Shown here one piece after another: positions 35,585-44,886 of a DNA stretch of 64,000 bases. A program made the translations under genes and the position numbers. Location of the stretch: positions 124,001-188,000 of the forward strand of contig NZ_LTAW01000006.1 in NCBI RefSeq assembly GCF_001639725.1, read 5' to 3'. Each line of letters begins with the position of its first letter. The first letter of the stretch is position 1. The notes under the pieces were generated by a model. That model worked only from the letters and a program-made list of their open reading frames with translations, did not search any database and was not told the origin of the DNA. This DNA comes from Marinomonas atlantica. Its GTDB lineage: Bacteria; Pseudomonadota; Gammaproteobacteria; Pseudomonadales; Marinomonadaceae.

Positions 35585-37099
35585 TCAACTCTTCTCCACA
35601 GCAGGAATCGTCATAGCCGCATCATCTATTAGTTTACGTGACAAACGCGTACTCGCCATTTTTTCAATATGCTGGCGCGTGTCCTTGCCGAACTTTTGCT
35701 CAACAAACGCTAGATAGGGTTCATGATCAAAGTAACGATGAAAGGCATCATCTCGAAACGCCAGCACTTCTCTGGCAGAGATGTAATTGGTCGGCAGTGG
35801 TAAACAGTCATAGCTGTGCTGGGAAAAACCAGACCAAGTTTCAGGTAACTGCCATCCATGCTGTTTAGCTTGAACATAGAGTTGCGAGCCAGGATAAGCC
35901 ATGGCTGAATAGAAGTTAATGAACTCGCACTGTAACTCTAGCGCAAGATCTAACGTGGCTTGCATAGCCGCTTGATCATCATCAGGAAGACCAAAGATAA
36001 AGTTCCCCATGACATTAATATCAGCATTTTGAATCGATTTAACAATCGATCGAATATCATCCTGTGAAAAAGACTTTTCGGCGCCGTCGCGCACCACTTC
36101 GCTCCCTGATTCAATACCCAACGCTAACCAACGAATACCGGCTTTGCGCAACAGCGGCAAAGTCTCATCTTTAACAGTATCTACTCGCGCATAAGCCCAA
36201 ATATTAAGCTCATTGGCAAAAGGTAATGCGGCTAATCCTTCACATATCGCCACATAATGACGCTTTTTCAAGACAAACATTTCATCGATGATTTTAAAGG
36301 TTTTGACCCCATAGGTCTCATAGAGGTGGCGCACTTCGGCAACGACATTTTCAGGTGAGCGAGTACGATAACGATTGCTATCAAATGGTGCATTAATACA
36401 GCAAAACACACATTTATACGGGCAACCTAAGGTTGTATAAATCGACGCATATGGCCGCCTCGATTCAAGTTCACCAAAGCATTGCCAGTTGTGAGCACGG
36501 TACTTTTCCATTGGCAACAGATGCCAAACATTGCCATGCAAATCCGCATCAAGATCTTCGGAAATAGGCGCCTTTGGATTAAATACCACACCGCCGTCAG
36601 ACCGTCTTACTAGCCCACGCACGGCTTCCAATTCACATTCGCCTTGCAATGCTTGCCACAACTCATGGCTGGTCAATGTGCCTTCGCCCTGACACACATA
36701 ATCAGCTTGAGTCTTGTCTAGCGTTTCGCTGGGTAACGCAGATACGTGTCCACCCACCAATAATACCGGTGTATCAGGAGACACCAACTTGATTTCGTCA
36801 ATAAGCGCTGATGCACCGACCATGGTCTGCGTCGAAGCCGAAGGCTGATGACCAAAGGCAACCACGATCACTAAACCAGGAGAACTAGAGACAATGCTCT
36901 GAGCGGCACGCTCAGCCCCTAGCCCCTCAGCTTCGGTATCTAAAATCGACAAGGGTACTTGACGATCCTGTAGATAGCCGGAGATCAAACGCACCCACAA
37001 TGGCGGCTCAATAGCAGTTAACTCATTCCCTAAGGATTGATAGATTTGGTCTCTACCACCTGGGTTGACGACTAAAACACCACCTCGTTTCATATGCAT
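35585..37099 (-). CDS. B12-binding-domain radical SAM protein
   Basis: 504 aa. The first about 170 residues are a cobalamin-binding-type flavodoxin-like domain (GVLVVNPGGRDQIYQSLGNE, LLVGGHVSALPSETLD). The radical SAM domain follows with CPYKCVFC (C-x3-C-x2-C) near residue 232, EMFVLKKRHYVAICEGLAAL and GIESGSEVVRDGAEKSFS. These enzymes (class B) methylate or rearrange unactivated carbons; some act on sugars or lipids. Cobalamin may or may not be bound, as the usual D-x-H-x2-G triad is not obvious. It heads the operon with the HddC- and HddA-like genes and is divergent from the sulfotransferase set. Confidence 0.85.
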   Translation of the reverse strand: MHMKRGGVLVVNPGGRDQIYQSLGNELTAIEPPLWVRLISGYLQDRQVPLSILDTEAEGLGAERAAQSIVSSSPGLVIVVAFGHQPSASTQTMVGASALIDEIKLVSPDTPVLLVGGHVSALPSETLDKTQADYVCQGEGTLTSHELWQALQGECELEAVRGLVRRSDGGVVFNPKAPISEDLDADLHGNVWHLLPMEKYRAHNWQCFGELESRRPYASIYTTLGCPYKCVFCCINAPFDSNRYRTRSPENVVAEVRHLYETYGVKTFKIIDEMFVLKKRHYVAICEGLAALPFANELNIWAYARVDTVKDETLPLLRKAGIRWLALGIESGSEVVRDGAEKSFSQDDIRSIVKSIQNADINVMGNFIFGLPDDDQAAMQATLDLALELQCEFINFYSAMAYPGSQLYVQAKQHGWQLPETWSGFSQHSYDCLPLPTNYISAREVLAFRDDAFHRYFDHEPYLAFVEQKFGKDTRQHIEKMASTRLSRKLIDDAAMTIPAVEKS

Positions 37100-37245
37100 A
37101 TCACTCTCTATCGTAGTTGCGTCAAATAAAGCCTAGCAAGGATATCGGCTACCATTCGATATTCTTTACCAACATAAAAAAATATCTTTTCTAAATCAAT
37201 TATATAGAATTAAACTCTCGACGATGCTACACACATAGGTCGGTT

Positions 37246-37275
37246 TTGAATTAACTTTCTAAAACCTCGTACGAT
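37246..37275 (+). promoter_or_regulatory. Candidate sigma-70 promoter of the sulfotransferase/glycosyltransferase operon
   Basis: TTGAAT at 37246-37251 and TACGAT at 37270-37275 are 18 bases apart, each matching 4 of 6 consensus positions, and sit 37 bases before the ATG at 37312. It lies in the 212-base gap divergent from the radical SAM gene. Confidence 0.3.
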
Positions 37276-37311
37276 AACACTATATCGCTGTTTAGTTTTA
37301 AGGATTTCGAC

Positions 37312-38958
37312 ATGCAACACCCCCGTGCTAATACCGTCATCAGTCTTCAACGCACCGGTTTTTCCCTCATGCTGTCGATTTTGAATGAAATATTGAGACG
37401 CAAACAGCCAATCCGCTCTGACTCTGATAACCAGCAACACCTTATTCAAGCTCTGCCTTTTTTGAGCCACCAAACCAACCTAAAATACAAACAGTTTTTT
37501 GCTCAAAGGAGCTTGGCGGATAGGCTTCTATTCAATGGCGAGTTTCAATTACTCGTTGGCGGCCCAAAATGGGTTGACCCTAAATATCCTGATGATATTT
37601 TTGTGCGCAAGTATTTCGGTGTAAAGGATTTAGGCGACTTTTTAATGGTGGTTCGCTACCCTAAAATATTGTTCGACTATTATCCTATTATGCACTCTAC
37701 CAAAGGTCCTGCGGACTGGCTCGCAAGTTACGGTATCGACGGGTGCAACTGGCTCACCTCGTATCGTAATCCAATGGATGTATTCAATTCAGCTGCACAC
37801 TCTATTAATGCTTTAACTAGTGAATATATTCAATGCCATTTAAAACACGAAGACGAAACTTCAATTCGTGCCGAGATCGGCTTGAGCAAGCTATCAGATC
37901 CCAAAGTATGTAAAGGGCTGTTGAAATATCAGATTGATTATTGGCGTGACTACTTCCCGATTGCTAAGCACTTTCAGTATTACCGTTGGGAAGATCTCAT
38001 TCTAAACCCCGCTAGTACTATTCAAGAGTTAGCGAATATGGTCGGAGTCACGTTGACAGAAGAGGAAGCTATCTCAATTTGGAAGCCGCGAGACCATCGC
38101 AATCTACTCAACCACCACTCACACAACTTCCGTATCAACAAAGGCATTGTGAATGACTGGAAAAATAGCGTAATCCCAGAGCACATTGAGCTATTCAAAG
38201 AGCTTGGCGGTGAAGATATTTTCAAACAACTCGGTTATGACTGGCCTAAATTCGACCAGCCTCTAAATGAGTATCAACGCTTGATTCAGCAATACTGGCA
38301 TTCGGACGCTCCCTATCTTATAGAAGACAAAAACTTAGCTGGATTCGCCTTTAATAAATCCAATATTGATGCCAGTGATTACAGCTTCGAGTCTTTTGCG
38401 GAGATGGGCCGCGTTAGTATTGAGCGGAGTGACTTAAAGGATCAAGCTCTTCTTATGCAGTTCCATGAATATGCAGCAGACATTAATGAGCAGCTTGTAC
38501 AGGTTATCGAGCAACTTGCTACGGCTTCCTCTGATCATGCCTGTGAGTCCATTCTGCGCAAAGAATACGGCGAGCAATCTACCACTAATTTCCTTAGCGT
38601 CCTGAGACACTCACCGCACGAATTAGAAGCGAATATCGAAGATTACTTAAACGCACACCCAGATAGACCATTCACTATTTGGGGAATGGGTAGCGATTTT
38701 AATCGCTGGATCAAACATTCAGACAAAGCAAAGTCTCTTATCGCTCGACACAACCTTTCTTTGGCAGACCGTGCTCGGGCAGGGGAAAGCCTATATGGAA
38801 AAGCAATCTTGTCTCCCGATGAAGCACTGTCACTCACTGAGAGTGCTGTGCTGCCTTTCGTATTTGGCTATGAGACCCGCCATGCCATTTTGCAACAATG
38901 CCAACGTTTTAACGTGCCATTTATTGATTTACATACTTGCCTTAAGGATCGCTCATGA
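37312..38958 (+). CDS. Large sulfotransferase-like protein, copy 1, with C-terminal Rossmann-like domain
   Basis: 548 aa, cytosolic. The N-terminal 330 residues match the PAPS sulfotransferase fold: a 5'-phosphosulfate loop region VISLQRTGFSLMLSIL (weaker than in copy 2), a 3'-phosphate strand TSYRNPMDVFNSAAHSINAL, and the C-terminal motif NKGIVNDWKN equivalent to RKGxxGDW. FAFNKSNID is conserved with copy 2. From about residue 450 a second domain starts with TIWGMGSDFNRWI, like a nucleotide-binding strand-loop. It shares its last 4 bases with the next gene. The acceptor is unknown; the context points to a flagellin glycan. Confidence 0.7.
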   Translation: MQHPRANTVISLQRTGFSLMLSILNEILRRKQPIRSDSDNQQHLIQALPFLSHQTNLKYKQFFAQRSLADRLLFNGEFQLLVGGPKWVDPKYPDDIFVRKYFGVKDLGDFLMVVRYPKILFDYYPIMHSTKGPADWLASYGIDGCNWLTSYRNPMDVFNSAAHSINALTSEYIQCHLKHEDETSIRAEIGLSKLSDPKVCKGLLKYQIDYWRDYFPIAKHFQYYRWEDLILNPASTIQELANMVGVTLTEEEAISIWKPRDHRNLLNHHSHNFRINKGIVNDWKNSVIPEHIELFKELGGEDIFKQLGYDWPKFDQPLNEYQRLIQQYWHSDAPYLIEDKNLAGFAFNKSNIDASDYSFESFAEMGRVSIERSDLKDQALLMQFHEYAADINEQLVQVIEQLATASSDHACESILRKEYGEQSTTNFLSVLRHSPHELEANIEDYLNAHPDRPFTIWGMGSDFNRWIKHSDKAKSLIARHNLSLADRARAGESLYGKAILSPDEALSLTESAVLPFVFGYETRHAILQQCQRFNVPFIDLHTCLKDRS

Positions 38959-39869
38959 TTTACCTAGTATACGGACAACACTACCGCGATAAACGCATTC
39001 CCGAATGCTACTTTTTACTTCAGCACACCTTATTGCACGCTGGCGTTAGTGCCGCTCTCTCATCAGACATGGTTATGGGCGCCAAAAATATCATGGTCGA
39101 GGGGTTTACCGATGAAAACATCGAGACTTTGACACCTCTACTACAAGATACAAACACTGAGTTATATCTTATTGCCACTGAGTTTCTGACGGGGGACTCT
39201 TTTAATCAGTTTGAGCGCGACGAAAACAATAAAAGTCATTACGAAATCCCAGAATATTGGCAGAATCGTTATGATAACTTTTGCCGCGTTATTGAGTTCT
39301 GCTCCGGGATCATGCACCTCTCAGAACAGCAAGTCGGCGTGTATCAAGCTCAGTTTCCCGATATACCTGTTGCCTACTTGCCGCACAGCTATATTCCATC
39401 CATGGCTATGCCGTTTCCTTGCCCACCAGAAAAAGATATTGATGTCGTTTTTACTGGTGTACTCACGCGTTACCGATTAGAAATACTGGAACAGCTTGAA
39501 GCAGCTGGGCTGGTAGTCGAAAAATGCACGACCACGACACCCGCCTACATTCGAGAAGACTTAACACGGCGAGCCAAAGTCGCCTTAAATCTTAAGCAAA
39601 AGGCCAGCTGGTTGCATCCGTCGAATTCACGTATGCATTTTCATCTACTGAATCAATCTTGTATGGTTACTGAGGAAACTCCAATCAAGTGTGATTTATC
39701 ATCCCTTATCATCGAGACTCCGCTACAAGACTTACTCACAACAGTACAAGAGTTAATTCAATCTGAGCGTTATATTACTATCGCTCAAGAACAACACACT
39801 GCTTTTAAACAGCAATGCCACGTAGATCAGAACGCCGGGGCTGTTCTAGCGTTCTTTAATTTCGCTTAA
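38955..39869 (+). CDS. CgeB-like glycosyltransferase, copy 1
   Basis: 304 aa, no signal or membrane segment. The C-terminal half has the GT-B/CgeB pattern: EKDIDVVFTGVLTRYRLEIL, RAKVALNLK, and SNSRMHFHLLNQSCMVTEET, which resembles the donor-binding region of Glyco_trans_1_2 enzymes. The N-terminal half has ELYLIATEFLTGDSFN, shared with copy 2 and apparently specific to this pair. Starts ATGA-coupled to the large sulfotransferase-like gene and is followed after 13 bases by the small sulfotransferase-like gene. Sugar and acceptor are unknown; the family call is moderate. Confidence 0.6.
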   Translation: MIYLVYGQHYRDKRIPECYFLLQHTLLHAGVSAALSSDMVMGAKNIMVEGFTDENIETLTPLLQDTNTELYLIATEFLTGDSFNQFERDENNKSHYEIPEYWQNRYDNFCRVIEFCSGIMHLSEQQVGVYQAQFPDIPVAYLPHSYIPSMAMPFPCPPEKDIDVVFTGVLTRYRLEILEQLEAAGLVVEKCTTTTPAYIREDLTRRAKVALNLKQKASWLHPSNSRMHFHLLNQSCMVTEETPIKCDLSSLIIETPLQDLLTTVQELIQSERYITIAQEQHTAFKQQCHVDQNAGAVLAFFNFA

Positions 39870-39882
39870 ATAGGATGACATC

Positions 39883-40779
39883 ATGACTAAAGATTTTTGT
39901 GTTACAGCAAACGGACCCGCTGCCACTCGTTGGTTTAGCTTCGTTTTAGCAAGCCACTCGGAGGTTTATGTCACCCACGGTAGCTATCCATTAGACTCCG
40001 TTATCGAGGGCTCATACGACGATGAAAAAGCCATGTTACAAGCTCCGATTAATTCTGACGCTGTCACCCGTGGGCGCTTAGCGGAGCGTTTTATTAAAAC
40101 CACTCCATTAGATGAGCTTTACGATGAATTTCGTACACGCTTCCCGAACTATACAACTTATGGCTGCGTTCATAGTTTTGTGCTGCACGAACTTTTTAAT
40201 AAGCCAGAGCTTTACAACTTGAACCTCACGTTACGCAACTTAATTCGCAACCCGATCAACTATATTGCCTCACATACTAAGCTAGTGGTCGACGCTCAAT
40301 CCTTTTCCGAGGAATTACACGAGCACTACTCACGTTTTTATGAAAAACAGTTTTTAACTGACTACCCGCAGTTTTTGCAACATTTCCCGGAGTTTGATAC
40401 AGATAATATTGAACTGATCGGGCATGTATTAAGCTGCTATACCATCAAACGCCAGCAAGCGGATTTAAATCAATTTGATGGCAAGGTAGACAATATCTTG
40501 ATGGAAAAACTGGTCAGCGATGTTGACTACCTCCAAGATGCTTGCGAAAAAGTGACTGGGCTGTCTTACTCCGTCGAGCAACTTACCCCTTTCATTACCG
40601 GTGGTGCGTTAAACTCCCATCGCAAGAAAGGACCTTCCTCTGCCCAAACAACTTATGCCTCCTGGAGCCCACTACAAAAATCCATCTTCAATTACCTACT
40701 GGATGAAAAGGATTTGATGATCTATCAAGCCAATGGCTACGATCTTAGCTTTGTGGAACGAGAACCATGCAACGCATAA
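39883..40779 (+). CDS. Small sulfotransferase-like protein, copy 1
   Basis: 298 aa, cytosolic. A sulfotransferase-like start, VTANGPAATRWFSFVLASHS, stands where the phosphosulfate loop (usually PxSGTTW) is expected, and NLIRNPINYIASHTK stands for the 3'-phosphate strand. LMEKLVSD and ALNSHRKKG occur near the end, the latter where RxGxxGDW is often found. The match is weaker than for the large proteins, so the enzyme could be a divergent sulfotransferase or an inactive partner. Its clear paralogue is at 43227. The next gene starts 13 bases before its stop. Confidence 0.55.
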   Translation: MTKDFCVTANGPAATRWFSFVLASHSEVYVTHGSYPLDSVIEGSYDDEKAMLQAPINSDAVTRGRLAERFIKTTPLDELYDEFRTRFPNYTTYGCVHSFVLHELFNKPELYNLNLTLRNLIRNPINYIASHTKLVVDAQSFSEELHEHYSRFYEKQFLTDYPQFLQHFPEFDTDNIELIGHVLSCYTIKRQQADLNQFDGKVDNILMEKLVSDVDYLQDACEKVTGLSYSVEQLTPFITGGALNSHRKKGPSSAQTTYASWSPLQKSIFNYLLDEKDLMIYQANGYDLSFVEREPCNA

Positions 40780-41681
40780 AACTCGTCTATGGTAATCATT
40801 GGAACTTTGGCATCAATGTAGGCGATACTTTCCTATTAATTAAGCAAGCCCTAGAAAGTCAAGGCTTGCTTGCGGATATTGAAAAAGAGCCCAGTCCCGA
40901 TCATATGAACATCGTCATGGAGAACTTCAACGATGAATACGTTGAAAAAATGCGGCAGATCTCTGAACAAGGTGGCCGTTTTATCCTAATCGGCACCGAG
41001 TTTCTCACAGGTAACACCTTTAATAACTTTAAGTTTGAAGGAGATACCTCCTATTACTTTGACAACGATTACTGGGCCAACCGATATCGGTGCTTTCTGG
41101 CGGCGACTGAGTTTGCTCAAGCAGTTTGGCATTTTAGTGACATTGCGGTAGATGATTTTTCCGCCCAGTTAGCACTTCCCGTGCTCTACTTTCCTCATCA
41201 CTACGTGCCAGGATTCAAGCAAGTTCAACACCGTTCTGACGAAGAGAAAGACATCGATTTTCTGTTCACGGGTGCCAAAACAGACTACCGCTTAGAGCTG
41301 CTTGAACAGCTATCTGGTAAAGGCTATAAGGTTGAAGTCGTACATGCCTTAACCGCGCCGTTTCATCGCAATGACTTGATTGCTCGCACAAAAATTGCTT
41401 TAAATCTAAAGCAATTTCAGCAGTGGCCCTACCCTTCTCAGTCTCGTTTCTTCTATCATATCATCAACAACTCCCTGATGATTACGGAACCGACTGAAGT
41501 CATCGCTGACATTCAAGAATATGTTCTTACTGGGACAGGTGACTTTATCCAGTACTGTGAAAACGAGTTGGCAAAAGGTCATTTTAACGCACGCGCGCAG
41601 GCCAATAGCACCCGCTTTGCAGCAGAGCGACCGATGAAAAACAGCATAGCAACGATTCTAACAGCGAGCGGCTTATGTTAA
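40767..41681 (+). CDS. CgeB-like glycosyltransferase, copy 2
   Basis: 304 aa, paralogue of the protein at 38955. It shares FILIGTEFLTGNTFNNF, EKDIDFLFTGAKTDYRLELLEQL, RTKIALNLKQF and SQSRFFYHIINNSLMITEPT, the block that resembles CgeB-type GT-B enzymes. Conserved residues between the copies, Arg after TxY, the NLK and the SxSR, are likely donor-binding. The frame starts inside the previous gene (13-base overlap) and overlaps the next by 7 bases, so translation of the six-gene run is coupled. The sugar donor cannot be read from sequence. Confidence 0.6.
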   Translation: MQRIKLVYGNHWNFGINVGDTFLLIKQALESQGLLADIEKEPSPDHMNIVMENFNDEYVEKMRQISEQGGRFILIGTEFLTGNTFNNFKFEGDTSYYFDNDYWANRYRCFLAATEFAQAVWHFSDIAVDDFSAQLALPVLYFPHHYVPGFKQVQHRSDEEKDIDFLFTGAKTDYRLELLEQLSGKGYKVEVVHALTAPFHRNDLIARTKIALNLKQFQQWPYPSQSRFFYHIINNSLMITEPTEVIADIQEYVLTGTGDFIQYCENELAKGHFNARAQANSTRFAAERPMKNSIATILTASGLC

Positions 41682-43204
41682 ACCAACCTATTGTGCTATC
41701 CGGTCAGCCACGCTCCGGCTATGCCCTGACCAACAATATCATTCACAAAATCAAACTCTGTGCTGGACAGTTAAACGATGATAGTCAACGCCAAACAGCG
41801 CAGGCTATCACTCGCGACCCCTCCCTTCATCTGGTGGATGTGTACCGTAGTGCCTTGCTATCTACCGGATATGATCTAAACCAAGTAATCATCAATGGAG
41901 AGTTCCATAGTTTGTTTGGTGGGCCAAAATGGTTTGATGAAGACGGGCATTACTATGTGCGCAAATACATCGGTGTGGTCGGCAAAGGAGATTTACTGAT
42001 CAACCACCGTATTCCATCGTTGATTGCACACTATTACGATACCCTGCACTCCCATGAATACCCACAAATCATGTTGTCTCTGGCCCCCGATGCCCATCAT
42101 ATTGCCTCCATTCGAAATCCACTGGATATGATGAACTCTGCCAATCACTCCATCAATGCCCTGAGCAGTGAATATATACAGCGCAACCCGAGTCTTGGCC
42201 AAGAAACGACCATTCGTGATCAAATTGCTCTATCCAAGTTTTCGGACCTACGCCTATGTGATGGCCTGATTCAACATCAAAAACGTTACTGGTCGGAATT
42301 TCTCTCAGTACAAGACCAGTTTTATCAAGTCATATGGGAGGACTTGATTCGATTTCCACTGGAAACCATACAGAAGCTGTGTGACGCCTTAGACATTCCT
42401 CTTAATCAAACTCAAATCCGTGCTATTTGGCATTCAATGGATCATAAGAACACCTTGCTGTACCACTTACATAACTTTCGGGAAAACAAGGGTATTGTGG
42501 GTGATTGGCAAAATAATCTGGTCAACGAGCATATCGACTTGTTCAAAGCAGCAGGATTCGATGAGACTCTAGCGGCACTTGGGTACCCACAACTGACCTA
42601 TTTTAAGGAAAGTGAGTATAACGATCGACAGCAAGCCATTGCTGCCAATCTTCGTGCGGGCATGATTCCTAGTATTGAGGATGACACCCTAGCAACCTTT
42701 GCTTTTAATAAGTCGAATATTGATACCAGCCAGTACGACTTTTATAGAGGTAAATGGCAGGGAAATACCTGTATTGAGAGAGCCACCTTCACTGACTCGG
42801 CATTGTTTGAGCAGCTGGTATCACAGAGCGAGGAACGCATTGAGCTTGCCTACAAAAAATGTGCTCAGACTGACACATGGCAAACCGGCTTTTCCCAGAA
42901 TTTTATCGAACAGCTACAATGCACCATTCACTCTGGTAAGCCAGTGGCACTTTGGGGCATTTCCTACGATTTTGAAAGACTTATCGATCAACTGCCGTCC
43001 GGTATGTTAGCCGCAGAGAATGTCGCCCTATTCGATCAACTGGAAGCAGGGTTGATGATTGGCAGCAAATCCATAGAGTCATCCAACAAGTTGCCACAGT
43101 TTGAAGGCCAGGTATTTGCTGTACCGACCCAACCGGGGGCAAAGGCGAGTATGCTGCGTTTTGCAGAACGCCAGCATTTTGATCATCGTTTGACTCTCAA
43201 TTAA
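41675..43204 (+). CDS. Large sulfotransferase-like protein, copy 2
   Basis: 509 aa. The sulfotransferase signatures are clearer than in copy 1: IVLSGQPRSGYALTNNII (PRSG phosphosulfate loop), ASIRNPLDMMNSANHSINAL (3'-phosphate strand with RNP and Ser) and ENKGIVGDWQN (GDW motif). A further block, SSEYIQRN with TTIRDQIALSKFSDLRLCDG, is shared with copy 1, as is AFNKSNID. From about residue 424 the second domain reads ALWGISYDFERLI. It overlaps the glycosyltransferase gene upstream by 7 bases. I take it to transfer sulfonate from PAPS to a sugar or nucleotide-sugar acceptor. Confidence 0.75.
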   Translation: MLNQPIVLSGQPRSGYALTNNIIHKIKLCAGQLNDDSQRQTAQAITRDPSLHLVDVYRSALLSTGYDLNQVIINGEFHSLFGGPKWFDEDGHYYVRKYIGVVGKGDLLINHRIPSLIAHYYDTLHSHEYPQIMLSLAPDAHHIASIRNPLDMMNSANHSINALSSEYIQRNPSLGQETTIRDQIALSKFSDLRLCDGLIQHQKRYWSEFLSVQDQFYQVIWEDLIRFPLETIQKLCDALDIPLNQTQIRAIWHSMDHKNTLLYHLHNFRENKGIVGDWQNNLVNEHIDLFKAAGFDETLAALGYPQLTYFKESEYNDRQQAIAANLRAGMIPSIEDDTLATFAFNKSNIDTSQYDFYRGKWQGNTCIERATFTDSALFEQLVSQSEERIELAYKKCAQTDTWQTGFSQNFIEQLQCTIHSGKPVALWGISYDFERLIDQLPSGMLAAENVALFDQLEAGLMIGSKSIESSNKLPQFEGQVFAVPTQPGAKASMLRFAERQHFDHRLTLN

Positions 43205-43226
43205 TATTCTTTTGGACCAAAATATT

Positions 43227-44132
43227 ATGACAACTACCGACATCGATACCCGAGCCCGTTTCAGCGTTGTCAGTTATGGCTATTCAGCAAGCCGCTGGAT
43301 GGCGTTTACTCTGGCTAGCCAGCCGGAGGTGTTTGTCGCTCACGGTACCTACGCTTTAGACTCCATTATGGAAGGCGATGCCGAGGCAGAGCGCAATCAA
43401 GGGAAAGCCGGAGATCGACTCGACTCGCTGACTCGTGGCCGAACGGATTTGCAACTAAAAAACTACACCCTGACCGAACTCTATCGCCTGTACCAGCAGG
43501 ATTATCCGCAAAAAAAGGCCTACGGTAACGTCCATACGTTTGTGCCGCGTGAGCTTTTCTATAAACCAGACTTTGATCACATGGCTCCCAAGGTTTTTCA
43601 TTTAGTCAGAGAGCCATTTGCTTTTATCACTAGCCACACCAGTGGAGTGAAACAAGCGGAGGCCGTACCCGAGCTAAAAGCTCATTATCAACGTTTTTTT
43701 GACCTGTTTTGTGAGCGTTTCCCACATATTCGTGAATGCAATTGGTTTGATCCAATTTCACTCGAGCAAAAAGCGTTTCTAGTGAGCTGTTACACCTTGT
43801 TCAATCTTGCGCAAGATATCCGCCGCTATGGCAAGCAAATGACGACGGTAAGAATGGAAGAACTGACCAGCGACTCTAGGGCTCTAGCAGATGCATGTGA
43901 ACGGATAACTGGCTTAAACTATGATCAAACGGCACTCGAAGCGTTTATCCATGCGGGCGCTCTGAATCTGCATCGTAAGCAGCGAGACACCGAACTTTGC
44001 GCTTACGATACATGGCAGACTTGGCAGCAAGAGGCTTTTCGGTGGGTACTAAGCCAAGAGCTTTATAACTATCTTGGTGATCTAGGATACCCTCTACCTG
44101 ACTTAAAGTTTCGTTACTTGGTGTTTGACTAA
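43227..44132 (+). CDS. Small sulfotransferase-like protein, copy 2
   Basis: 301 aa from the ATG at 43227; the frame is open from a TTG at 43212. It matches the protein at 39883: FSVVSYGYSASRWMAFTLAS at the phosphosulfate-loop position, FVAHGTYALDSIMEG, LTRGR, FHLVREPFAFITSHT at the 3'-phosphate position, and GALNLHRKQRD near the end. It is the last gene of the coupled plus-strand run, 22 bases after the large copy 2. Activity as a sulfotransferase is inferred from fold markers only and needs structure comparison. Confidence 0.55.
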   Translation: MTTTDIDTRARFSVVSYGYSASRWMAFTLASQPEVFVAHGTYALDSIMEGDAEAERNQGKAGDRLDSLTRGRTDLQLKNYTLTELYRLYQQDYPQKKAYGNVHTFVPRELFYKPDFDHMAPKVFHLVREPFAFITSHTSGVKQAEAVPELKAHYQRFFDLFCERFPHIRECNWFDPISLEQKAFLVSCYTLFNLAQDIRRYGKQMTTVRMEELTSDSRALADACERITGLNYDQTALEAFIHAGALNLHRKQRDTELCAYDTWQTWQQEAFRWVLSQELYNYLGDLGYPLPDLKFRYLVFD

Positions 44133-44144
44133 GCGACGATACCC

Positions 44145-44195
44145 CTCAGCTATACGCGAGAATTTGAATAAGTTAATCTCTCGTATGTAGCTGAG
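44145..44195. repeat. Imperfect inverted repeat in the convergent gap, possible terminator
   Basis: Arms 44145-44161 and 44179-44195 pair at 14 of 17 positions around a 17-base loop. It lies between the end of the sulfotransferase operon and the end of the minus-strand island operon. There is no clear T run, so terminator function is uncertain. Confidence 0.45.
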
Positions 44196-44200
44196 ACTTA

Positions 44201-44872
44201 TTAAACAATATAATAGCTAATACCTACATCCAGTGATTTATGAATGTGCTCGAATTTATATTTTTTTCCATCTATTTTACCGTTTGATAAATCGTCTACT
44301 AAACCTGCTACCTCCCTTTCACCTTCAAAATCACAGATTGTATCGTGAAAGATTACCATACCACCTTTTCTAACTAGATGATGGTACATACGCCAGTCTG
44401 ATTCAACAATATTTCGAGAGTGGTGACCATCGATAAAAATAGCATCGCACTGAACAACATTACGACATAAGTCTAAATAAACATCATGATCCGTAGAGGC
44501 ACCTATATAAAAAAAGCTGTTTCCCTTTTCCCCATTTTGCTGTTCTTCAATATGACGATCCACTACATGAGATCTCATCTCAACGGTATGAACTTCTGAA
44601 AATAGTTGTTTCAAAATTCTGTGCGTGCCACCGACTTCGCCAAAACCAATCTCAACAATTTTTTTGTCAAGCTTTAACTCCAAAATTCGCTCAACTAGAC
44701 CTAAAATTTCATCCCTAACTTGTTGAATAGGGTTTGTACTTGATTGATTAGAGTGATATGCAATACGTTCTTCTCGTGTTGAATTTGGGTCTACATAACC
44801 ACCTTTTGCCCATGGGTGATTATACACCCACTCGTCTAAATCTTGTGCGATAGTTTCGATATCTTGTGCCAT
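44201..44872 (-). CDS. SAM-dependent methyltransferase (class I, Methyltransf_24-like)
   Basis: 223 aa. SAM-binding region KIVEIGFGEVGGTHRILKQL, then HTVEMRSHVVDRHIEE (acidic residue of motif II) and CDAIFIDGHHSRNIVESDWR followed by GGMVIFHDT, the FIDGxH and HD pattern of the Methyltransf_24/cephalosporin-hydroxylase group, which often uses a divalent metal. Such enzymes O- or N-methylate small molecules and sugars. It is the last gene of the long minus-strand operon, and its DNA is visibly more AT-rich than the pse genes, as for the two genes before it. Confidence 0.8.
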   Translation of the reverse strand: MAQDIETIAQDLDEWVYNHPWAKGGYVDPNSTREERIAYHSNQSSTNPIQQVRDEILGLVERILELKLDKKIVEIGFGEVGGTHRILKQLFSEVHTVEMRSHVVDRHIEEQQNGEKGNSFFYIGASTDHDVYLDLCRNVVQCDAIFIDGHHSRNIVESDWRMYHHLVRKGGMVIFHDTICDFEGEREVAGLVDDLSNGKIDGKKYKFEHIHKSLDVGISYYIV

Positions 44873-44886
44873 AAATCTAACCCCTA

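Noticed and set aside
37312..44132. Six-gene block as a recent tandem duplication
   Set aside because: Copies are diverged and in different order (A-B-C, B-A-C), so the event is not recent; no long nucleotide repeats seen.
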